From Pseudomonadota bacterium (GTDB lineage: Bacteria > Pseudomonadota > Alphaproteobacteria > Micropepsales > Micropepsaceae), in the NCBI GenBank assembly GCA_023427355.1, contig JAEZBK010000242.1:1-5652 (forward strand): a stretch of DNA of 5,652 bases. The letters are read 5' to 3'. A program made the translations under genes and the position numbers. Positions 1 to 5,652 of the stretch are shown piece after piece. Each line of letters opens with the position of its first letter. Within the stretch, counting starts at the first letter, position 1. The notes under the pieces were generated by a model. It saw only the letters and a program-made list of their open reading frames with translations. It ran no database searches and was not told where the DNA came from.

Positions 1-100
1 CCCCGCCCCCGCCCCCCCCCGGCCGGCCCAGGCCCAGATCGGGTTCGTGCGGCGTCAACAGTGACACGACACCGATCGCGAGGAGGGCCCGGAAAATCAT
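1..100 (-). CDS. Small membrane-anchored or exported hypothetical protein (N-terminal fragment)
   Basis: An open frame reads leftwards from an ATG at 98-100 (CAT on the plus strand) to the window edge, giving 33 codons with no stop. It is preceded at good spacing by an AGGA Shine-Dalgarno (AGGACTTGTTGC-ATG), which supports this start. The product begins MIFRALLAIGVVSLLTPHEP. Residues 2-15 are hydrophobic after a short N-terminus with one Arg, as in a signal anchor or an uncleaved signal peptide. A charged/proline stretch follows (TPHEPDLGLGRP), then a run of glycines encoded by the G/C homopolymer at 1-20. I do not recognise the family with certainty; short alphaproteobacterial proteins with this kind of N-terminus exist. 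The gene lies on the same strand as the kinase ending at 426, but 325 nt separate them, so it probably has its own promoter. Frame beyond codon 27 depends on the homopolymer being read correctly. Confidence 0.6.
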   Translation of the reverse strand, partial: MIFRALLAIGVVSLLTPHEPDLGLGRPGGGGGG

Positions 101-175
101 GCAACAAGTCCTGCGGTTACAACGCGAGGAGGATTGCGCCCACCCCTTTTCCGGGCGCTGAAATCAATCGCTAAA

Positions 176-187
176 ATTGCGCGCAAT
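176..187. repeat. 12-bp perfect palindrome ATTGCGCGCAAT with a repeated half
   Basis: ATTGCGCGCAAT is its own reverse complement. The flanking and left-half sequence AAATTGCGCG (174-183) recurs exactly at 301-310. Both copies lie in the same intergenic region, on either side of the GANTC array. A symmetric site with a second half-site is what a dimeric transcription factor operator looks like, but no regulator can be assigned from sequence alone. GCGC-centred palindromes also arise by chance in GC-rich DNA; the A/T-rich flanks make this one somewhat less trivial. Confidence 0.4.
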
Positions 188-250
188 GTCCGCTCCCGCG
201 CCTGTTGCTGTCAGAAGGGCAAACGCCGCGCTGACGGCTTCGTTGCGGTT

Positions 251-279
251 CGATTCAAAATCGAGTCGCGATTGAATCG
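251..279. promoter_or_regulatory. Phased triple GANTC (CcrM-type methylation) site in an inverted repeat
   Basis: GATTC (252-256), GAGTC (263-267) and GAATC (274-278) lie exactly 11 bp apart, about one helical turn each. The outer two sit in 8-bp inverted arms, CGATTCAA (251-258) and TTGAATCG (272-279), whose dyad centre at 265 is also the centre of the middle GAGTC. GANTC is the recognition sequence of the cell-cycle methyltransferase CcrM in Alphaproteobacteria, and methylated GANTC near promoters is read by GcrA (established in Caulobacter). By eye the whole window has only five other GANTC sites (starting at 1336, 1810, 1924, 4117 and 4984), all single and inside genes. The array lies about 150 bp upstream of the small minus-strand gene and about 150 bp past the kinase stop. 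That it regulates the small gene is inference. Confidence 0.55.
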
Positions 280-327
280 TGTGTGATTAAAATTCGATGC
301 AAATTGCGCGGGCCCGTTAAGGCGCAT

Positions 328-360
328 GCGCGAAAGCCCTGCAAAACGGGGCATTTGCGC
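328..360. terminator. Imperfect hairpin downstream of the kinase stop; possible terminator
   Basis: On the plus strand GCGC (328-331), AAA (333-335) and GCCC (336-339) can pair with GGGC (349-352), TTT (354-356) and GCGC (357-360). This gives 11 pairs with two single-base bulges and a 9-nt loop. It begins 65 nt beyond the stop of the minus-strand kinase, a plausible place for its terminator. A smaller hairpin, GGGCG-N8-CGCCC at 381-398, lies closer to the stop. Neither has a T-run on the minus strand, so intrinsic termination is uncertain; processing or a Rho-linked function is equally possible. Confidence 0.22.
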
Positions 361-425
361 TTTACCAATGGGGCGTTTGTGGGCGCAGGTTCCCGCCCGG
401 TCGCGCCGTCCTGGTGAAGATCCGT

Positions 426-1994
426 TTACGCTGACGCGGGGAAGAGGATGGTGGCGGCGAAGCCTTCGCCGCGCGCGCTTTCCAGCCTGAGGCCTGCGCC
501 ATGGGCGTCGGCGAAGGCCTTGACCAGGGTCAGGCCCAGGCCCGAACCCTTGGCGTGTTCGCCGATCTCGCCGGCCTGTTCGAAGGGGCGCTGGATGCGT
601 TCCAGGTCGCGCGGCGCCACGCCGGGACCATTGTCGGCGACGCGCACCGCAACATGCGCGCCCTCGCGCCGCGCCGACAGCGTCACGCGCGCGCCGGGGT
701 GGCAGAAGCTGGCGGCATTGTCGAGCAGATGGGTCATCATGGCGGTGAAGACGGCCTCGTCCGCCTCGATCGTCAGGCCCGCGCCGCAGCCGCCGGTATC
801 GAGCGCGATGCCGCGCGCCGTCAGCGCGGCTTCGAAATCCTGCCCGGCGCGCAGCAGCGCCATGCCGGCATCGAGCGGCGCGCGGCGCAGGTCATAGCGG
901 CCCGCCGCCAGCTTGGTCAGGTCCATGATCTGGTTGACCAGGCGCAGCAGGTTGAGGCCGCCCTGGTGCACAAGCCCGGCATATTCATGCACCTGTTCGG
1001 GCTTGAGGCTGTCGGCCAGGGTCATCATCAGGTCGGAGAAGCCCAGGATGGCGTTGAGCGGCGTCTTCAGCTCATGGCTCATGGCGCGCAGCAGCGTGGT
1101 CTTGGCCGTGTCGGCCTCGGCGCTGGCGCGGTCCAGCCGCTGGCTGAGTTCGGCGAGATAGATCTCGGACTGGCTGCGCTGTTCGGCCAGCGTTTCCTCG
1201 GCCAGCTTGAGCGCGGCTTCGGCGCGGGTCTTTTCGGTGATGTCGGTGAAGATGATGACGCGGCCGCCATCGGCGGTGGCGCGGGTGCGCACCAGATAGA
1301 CCGTGCCTTCGCGGGTGCGCAGCGTCTGGGCGGCGGATTCGGCGCGATGGCCCGCCAGACGCCGCGCCAGCCAGTCTTCCACCGGCACGTCGAACAGAAC
1401 CCGGCCCGAGCGGGCGGCATCGGTGACCACGCTGATGAAATCGCGGCCCTTGAGCATGTCCAGCCGCACCCCGGCGATATGGGCGTAGAGATCGTTGCCC
1501 ATCAGGAAGCGGTCATTGCGATCATAGAAGGCCACCGCATCGGCGGAGAGCGCCACGGCTTCCTCCAGCCGCGCCAGGTGATGGCGGGCCTGGGTGACGT
1601 CGCTCCACAGCAGCACGGCGCGGCCCGCAGCATCGCGGCGCGCCTTCAGCTCCAGGATGCGGCCATCGGACAGGGGCAGGTCGAGCGGCGCATAGGCGCC
1701 GGGCTGCAATTGCGCCACGCGCGCGGCGATGAACACCTGATCGCCATGGGGCCGGGCCGTGCGGGCGATGGCGCCGCTGGCCAGTTCGCGCCGCACCATG
1801 TCTTCATAGGATTCGCCCACCAGCGTTTCCACCGGCGGCATGGTGGGGAAAATGAAGTTGAGATGCCGGTTGGCGTGGATCAGCCGGCCCTGCGCGTCGA
1901 AAATGGTGATGGCGGTGCGCAGGGAATCGAGCGCGGACAGGAGGCTGTCCGTCTGCGGATCGTTCCGGATCGCTTGTGCCGCTGCCAACCCCAT
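426..1994 (-). CDS. Soluble PAS-PAS sensor histidine kinase
   Basis: This 522-residue histidine kinase should autophosphorylate and pass the phosphate to a response regulator encoded elsewhere. Two PAS-like sensor domains come first (about residues 17-135, ending WSDVT, and 141-255, ending FTDIT). A charged helix follows (about 255-300, probable coiled coil), then a HisKA domain with the phospho-acceptor His307 in SHELKTPLNA. The HATPase domain has N-box Asn426 (HLLDNA), G1 DNGPG (454-458), RPFEQ (469-473) and G2 GSGLGL (483-488). All catalytic motifs are present, so it looks active. There is no signal peptide or membrane segment, and no receiver domain. The RPFEQ motif groups it with DivJ/PleC-like alphaproteobacterial kinases. 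I chose the ATG at 1994 because GAAGGG sits 4-5 nt upstream; a GTG at 2018 would add eight residues and has only a distant AGGG. It is divergent from a second kinase at 2183. Confidence 0.9.
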   Translation of the reverse strand: MGLAAAQAIRNDPQTDSLLSALDSLRTAITIFDAQGRLIHANRHLNFIFPTMPPVETLVGESYEDMVRRELASGAIARTARPHGDQVFIAARVAQLQPGAYAPLDLPLSDGRILELKARRDAAGRAVLLWSDVTQARHHLARLEEAVALSADAVAFYDRNDRFLMGNDLYAHIAGVRLDMLKGRDFISVVTDAARSGRVLFDVPVEDWLARRLAGHRAESAAQTLRTREGTVYLVRTRATADGGRVIIFTDITEKTRAEAALKLAEETLAEQRSQSEIYLAELSQRLDRASAEADTAKTTLLRAMSHELKTPLNAILGFSDLMMTLADSLKPEQVHEYAGLVHQGGLNLLRLVNQIMDLTKLAAGRYDLRRAPLDAGMALLRAGQDFEAALTARGIALDTGGCGAGLTIEADEAVFTAMMTHLLDNAASFCHPGARVTLSARREGAHVAVRVADNGPGVAPRDLERIQRPFEQAGEIGEHAKGSGLGLTLVKAFADAHGAGLRLESARGEGFAATILFPASA

Positions 1995-2018
1995 GCCGCC
2001 CTTCAAGATGGCGCGCAC

Positions 2019-2182
2019 TGTGGGGGCAGCCCTATTGCTGAAACGTTAGGCGATACCCGACCTGAACAGGGGTGTGCGAGAGAGATTGTGCATATCCTAA
2101 CGCCCCGGCGCCATCTTCAGCTTTCGTTAAAGGTTGGGGCCTGAAATGGCGGCGCGGTGCGATTTTCAGGGCGCAAACCCTA
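2019..2182. promoter_or_regulatory. Divergent intergenic region between two kinases, with CGTTA repeats
   Basis: This gap separates the start of the minus-strand kinase from the start of the plus-strand kinase, so promoters for both should lie here. The 7-bp motif CGTTAGG at 2044-2050 is repeated inverted as CCTAACG at 2096-2102. Related copies occur at 2125-2133 (CGTTAAAGG) and, just inside the second gene, at 2188-2193 (CGTTAA). A further CGTTAAGG stands at 315-322 in the other intergenic region; I noticed none inside the coding sequences. Repeated, symmetric, intergenic motifs suggest a binding site for a regulator acting on both genes. I cannot assign -35/-10 boxes with confidence: there is no full CtrA motif (TTAA-N7-TTAA), and no GGAAC upstream of the CGTT motifs as a general-stress EcfG promoter would need. 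Confidence 0.4.
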
Positions 2183-3385
<1,203 letters not shown>

Positions 3386-3402
3386 TCCCGTAAAGAAGGG
3401 TG

Positions 3403-3741
3403 ATGGACGCAACACCGCGACTGAAAGCCGGCATCTTCGTGCGCGCGCTGATCCGCCGCGCCGAAGTGGCGGGCGCGTCGGCCTTCATCGTCGCAAAGGG
3501 AACGGAGGATGCCGGGGCGGTGATCCTGAAACTGGCGCGGCTGGACGGCACGGTGCTGGTCCTGAACCAGGTGCGTCTGGGCGATGGGCGGCTGGCCTGG
3601 GCGAAGGCGCTGGGCGACTGGACGGACGAGGCGCGGGCGGCGGACTGGTGCGCCCGGCAGCGGGGTTTCGACCCCGATCTGTGGATCGTGGAAATCGAGG
3701 ACCGGCAGGGCCGGGGCTTTGTGGACGAGGACATCGTCTGA
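3403..3741 (+). CDS. DUF1491 family protein
   Basis: This 112-residue protein matches the DUF1491 family as I know it from Alphaproteobacteria. It has an N-terminal PRLKAGIFVRALIRR segment, a central DAGAVILKLARLDG segment that looks like beta strands, and the diagnostic C-terminal DPDLWIVEIEDR (residues 90-101). Length is normal for the family. There is no signal peptide, so it is cytoplasmic. No biochemical function is established to my knowledge. I prefer the ATG at 3403; a GTG immediately before it (3400) would add one Met but leaves no room for the AAGAAGG Shine-Dalgarno at 3393-3399, which is close even for the ATG. It begins 17 nt after the kinase stop, so the two are very likely co-transcribed, and it precedes prfC by 60 nt. 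Whether it has anything to do with the kinase's signalling is unknown. Confidence 0.88.
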   Translation: MDATPRLKAGIFVRALIRRAEVAGASAFIVAKGTEDAGAVILKLARLDGTVLVLNQVRLGDGRLAWAKALGDWTDEARAADWCARQRGFDPDLWIVEIEDRQGRGFVDEDIV

Positions 3742-3801
3742 CGGCCCGGTTTTGCGCCTTTTCTTGCGCGAAAGGGGTGGGGCTGCTAACTCCCGCGCAT
3801 C

Positions 3802-5343
3802 ATGAGCCGGACCCCTGCCAGCGAAGCCGCCAGACGGCGGACTTTCGCCATCATCTCCCATCCCGACGCGGGCAAGACCACGCTGACCGAGCACCTGCTG
3901 CTGCTGGGCGGCGCGATCCATGCCGCCGGGCGGGTGAAGGCGCGCGGCGAGGCGCGGCGCGCGAAATCCGACTGGATGAAGATCGAACAGGAACGCGGCA
4001 TCTCGGTCACCTCGGCGGTGATGACGTTCGAATACAAGGACGCGGTGTTCAACCTTCTGGACACGCCGGGCCATGAGGATTTCTCGGAAGACACCTATCG
4101 CACCCTGACGGCGGCGGATTCGGCGGTGATGGTGATCGACGCCGCCAAGGGCATCGAAGCCCAGACCCGCAAGCTGTTCGAGGTCTGCCGGTTGCGCAAC
4201 ATCCCGATCATGACCTTCGTCAACAAGATGGACCGCGAGGCGCGCGATCCGTTCGAGCTGCTGGACGAACTGGCCGACCAGCTCCAGATCGAGACGGCGC
4301 CGATGATGTGGCCCTGCGGCATGGGCCTGAATTTCCGCGGCATGCAGGATCTGAACACGGGCGGCTTTATCGCCTATAACGACCAGAGCCCGCGCCCCGA
4401 GGAAGCCGCCAAGCTGGAAGAGGATGTGCTGCTGGCCAGGGAAGGGCTGCCGCAATTCGACCTGGCGACCTATCGCGAGGGACATCTGTCGCCGGTCTAT
4501 TTCGGTTCGGCGCTGAAGAATTTCGGGGTCGAGCAGTTGCTGGCCGGGCTGGCGCAATATGCGCCGCCGCCGCGCGCCCAGGCCTCCACCGCCGCGGCGG
4601 TCGAGCCGGGCGACAAGCAGGTGACCGGCTTCGTGTTCAAGGTGCAGGCCAACATGGACCCCAACCATCGCGACCGCGTGGCGTTCCTGCGCCTGGCGTC
4701 TGGCGAATTCCGCCGCAACATGAAGCTGAAACAGTCGGGCACGGGCAAGACCATCGGCGTGCACAACCCGATCCTGTTCTTTGCCTCCGAGCGCGAGACC
4801 GTGGACGAAGCCTGGCCGGGCGACATTATCGGCATTCCCAATCATGGCGTGCTGCGCGTGGGCGACACGCTGTCGGAGACCGGCCATGTCGTCTTCACCG
4901 GCATTCCCAATTTCGCGCCCGAAATCCTGCGCCGCGTGCGCCTTTCGGACCCGATGAAGCAGAAGCACCTGTCGCGCGCGCTGGAATCGCTGGCCGAGGA
5001 AGGCGTGACCCAGGTGTTCAAGCCGCGCATCGGTTCGCAATGGATCGTGGGCGTGGTGGGCGCGCTGCAGCTCGATGTGCTCAAGTCGCGGCTGGTGGCG
5101 GAATATGACCTGGATGCCGACCTGGAACAGTCGCCCTTCGATGCGGCGCGCTGGCTGTCGGGCGACGAGGCGGAGATCGAGAAGTTCATCGCCGCCAACC
5201 AGGGCGGCATGGCCAATGACCGCGACGGGGCCCCGGTGTTCCTGGCCAAGAGCGCCTGGGAAGTGGGCTATGTCGCCGAGCGGTTTCCCAAGGTGAAGCT
5301 GCTCAAGACCCGCGAGCGGCATGAAGTGAACGCGGCGGGCTGA
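3802..5343 (+). CDS. prfC: Peptide chain release factor 3 (RF3)
   Basis: RF3 is a translational GTPase that removes RF1/RF2 from the ribosome after peptide release, so the factors can recycle. This 513-residue protein is full length for the family (E. coli RF3 is about 529). The G domain shows G1 SHPDAGKT (19-26), switch I RGISVTS (65-71), G3 DTPGHEDF (87-94), G4 NKMD (141-144) and G5 GSAL (235-238). The insert HEDFSEDTYRTL, the segment NMDPNHRDRVAFLR (284-297) in domain 2 and the C-terminal GALQLDVLKSRL (420-431) are RF3 hallmarks and separate it from EF-G and TypA. The start is firm: an in-frame stop lies at 3787-3789 and the next Met is residue 59, inside the G domain. No Shine-Dalgarno is visible before it. 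Codon use and GC match the neighbours. It lies 60 nt after DUF1491, so it may share that transcript or have its own promoter. Confidence 0.97.
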   Translation: MSRTPASEAARRRTFAIISHPDAGKTTLTEHLLLLGGAIHAAGRVKARGEARRAKSDWMKIEQERGISVTSAVMTFEYKDAVFNLLDTPGHEDFSEDTYRTLTAADSAVMVIDAAKGIEAQTRKLFEVCRLRNIPIMTFVNKMDREARDPFELLDELADQLQIETAPMMWPCGMGLNFRGMQDLNTGGFIAYNDQSPRPEEAAKLEEDVLLAREGLPQFDLATYREGHLSPVYFGSALKNFGVEQLLAGLAQYAPPPRAQASTAAAVEPGDKQVTGFVFKVQANMDPNHRDRVAFLRLASGEFRRNMKLKQSGTGKTIGVHNPILFFASERETVDEAWPGDIIGIPNHGVLRVGDTLSETGHVVFTGIPNFAPEILRRVRLSDPMKQKHLSRALESLAEEGVTQVFKPRIGSQWIVGVVGALQLDVLKSRLVAEYDLDADLEQSPFDAARWLSGDEAEIEKFIAANQGGMANDRDGAPVFLAKSAWEVGYVAERFPKVKLLKTRERHEVNAAG

Positions 5344-5401
5344 TATCGCAGTGCGGTATTGCCGCTAGCCCACTTCCGCCTCTTTGCCGAAGCGACTAGG
5401 C

Positions 5402-5428
5402 TTTCCCCAACGAGAATATTGGGGGAAA
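5402..5428 (+). promoter_or_regulatory. Hairpin enclosing the ribosome binding site of the secreted-protein gene
   Basis: TTTCCCCAA (5402-5410) can pair with TTGGGGGAAA (5419-5428), giving nine pairs with one bulged G and an 8-nt loop. The GGGGGA of the right arm (5421-5426) is the Shine-Dalgarno of the gene starting at 5433, so a folded transcript would hide the ribosome binding site. This could give translational control (temperature, a protein or an sRNA opening the hairpin). As DNA, the same inverted repeat could be an operator. The gap between prfC and this gene is 89 nt, so the leader is short unless the gene is co-transcribed with prfC. Confidence 0.45.
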
Positions 5429-5432
5429 TGCC

Positions 5433-5652
5433 ATGAAGAAGACGCTGATCCTGCTGGGTCTTGTCATCGCTGCCGCGCCGGTGCTGGCGCAGACCGTGCC
5501 GCCCATCTCCGGCCCCGCCGCCAACGGCTCTCCCGCCTGGTCCTACAAGCCCAGTTTCCCCGACCCCACCGGCCACACGCTGGTGGATGCGGACGGCAAG
5601 GGGTCGGTGGTGAACACCGATGGCACGCCGCGCGTGGCGGACGCCGCAGCGG
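5433..5652 (+). CDS. Secreted or periplasmic hypothetical protein (N-terminal fragment)
   Basis: An open frame starts at ATG 5433 and runs off the right edge after 73 complete codons. A strong Shine-Dalgarno, GGGGGA (5421-5426), lies 6 nt upstream. An ATG at 5428 is followed at once by a stop (ATG CCA TGA) and is not a rival. The first 19 residues form a textbook Sec signal peptide: KK at the N-terminus, a hydrophobic core LILLGLVIAAAP, and a probable cleavage site VLA-Q after Ala19. There is no lipobox cysteine. The mature part begins TVPPISGPAANGSPAWSYKP and is rich in Pro, Gly and Asp with small polar turns (DADGKG, NTDGTP), suggesting beta structure. I do not recognise the family, and the fragment is too short to place. 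It follows prfC in the same direction after 89 nt. Confidence 0.85.
   Translation, partial: MKKTLILLGLVIAAAPVLAQTVPPISGPAANGSPAWSYKPSFPDPTGHTLVDADGKGSVVNTDGTPRVADAAA

Larger units (their letters stand above)
101..425. other. 325-bp intergenic region with several symmetric motifs
   Basis: I see no convincing gene here on either strand: stops are frequent and no start with a ribosome binding site opens a usable frame. It separates the 3' end of the kinase (stop at 426-428, minus) from the 5' end of the small minus-strand gene (start at 100). It should therefore hold the terminator of the first and the promoter of the second. The part from about 160 to 305 is clearly richer in A/T than the flanking coding sequence. 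It contains the palindrome at 176-187, the GANTC array at 251-279 and hairpin-forming sequences at 328-360 and 381-398, which are listed separately. Confidence 0.7.

Noticed and set aside
1..30. C-rich repeats at the left edge as a repeat element or CRISPR remnant
   Set aside because: It is low-complexity sequence inside a probable reading frame, with no repeat-spacer structure.
501..2144. 547-codon plus-strand open frame across the first kinase
   Set aside because: It is antisense to a complete histidine kinase with all motifs. Its length is explained by the scarcity of stops in GC-rich DNA and its composition is shadow-like.
2072..2182. Possible N-terminal extension of the second kinase from a GTG at 2072
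   Set aside because: The extra 37 residues have no domain character, the GTG has no properly spaced SD, and the extension would use up most of the divergent promoter region.
3757..3775. Hairpin CCTTT / AAAGG between DUF1491 and prfC as a terminator
   Set aside because: It has only five contiguous pairs, mostly A-T, a 9-nt loop and no T-run after it; too weak to call.
5348..5366. Short GCGG / CCGC inverted repeat after the prfC stop as a terminator
   Set aside because: It has four pairs and no T-run, which is expected by chance at this GC content.

Overview
The window looks like chromosomal DNA of a GC-rich alphaproteobacterium. Four things support this: a DUF1491 gene (a family known essentially from Alphaproteobacteria), two histidine kinases of the DivJ/PleC cell-cycle type with the 'RPFEQ' motif in the ATPase domain, a cluster of GANTC (CcrM-type) sites, and high GC throughout the coding parts. 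I cannot fix the genus; Caulobacterales, Rhizomicrobium-like or sphingomonad relatives are all possible. I see no insertion sequence, phage gene, CRISPR array, tRNA or rRNA.

Layout. (1) 1-100, minus: the first 33 codons of a small membrane-anchored or exported protein that runs off the left edge into a C/G homopolymer tract. (2) 101-425: a non-coding stretch, AT-richer than its surroundings, with a 12-bp palindrome, a 10-bp repeat of its half, three GANTC sites spaced exactly 11 bp apart inside an inverted repeat, and two imperfect hairpins. (3) 426-1994 (or 2018), minus: a soluble PAS-PAS-HisKA-HATPase histidine kinase. (4) about 2019-2182: a divergent intergenic region with repeated CGTTA motifs. 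(5) 2183-3385, plus: a soluble PAS-HisKA-HATPase kinase closely resembling the DivJ/PleC core. (6) 3403-3741, plus: DUF1491 protein, 17 nt behind the kinase and probably in its operon. (7) 3802-5343, plus: prfC, peptide chain release factor 3, 60 nt further on, with no visible Shine-Dalgarno. (8) 5433-5652, plus: the N-terminus of a secreted protein with a clear signal peptide, cut by the right edge; its ribosome binding site lies in one arm of a hairpin.

How it fits together. The two kinases share an upstream region, have intact catalytic motifs and carry PAS sensors but no membrane segments, so they probably read cytoplasmic signals and phosphorylate response regulators encoded elsewhere (DivK/PleD-like partners are the natural guess for the second). 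DUF1491 and prfC follow in the same direction and may be partly co-transcribed. I see no fully new multi-gene system. The most unusual signals are regulatory: the helically phased GANTC triplet at 252-278 and the RBS hairpin at 5402-5428.
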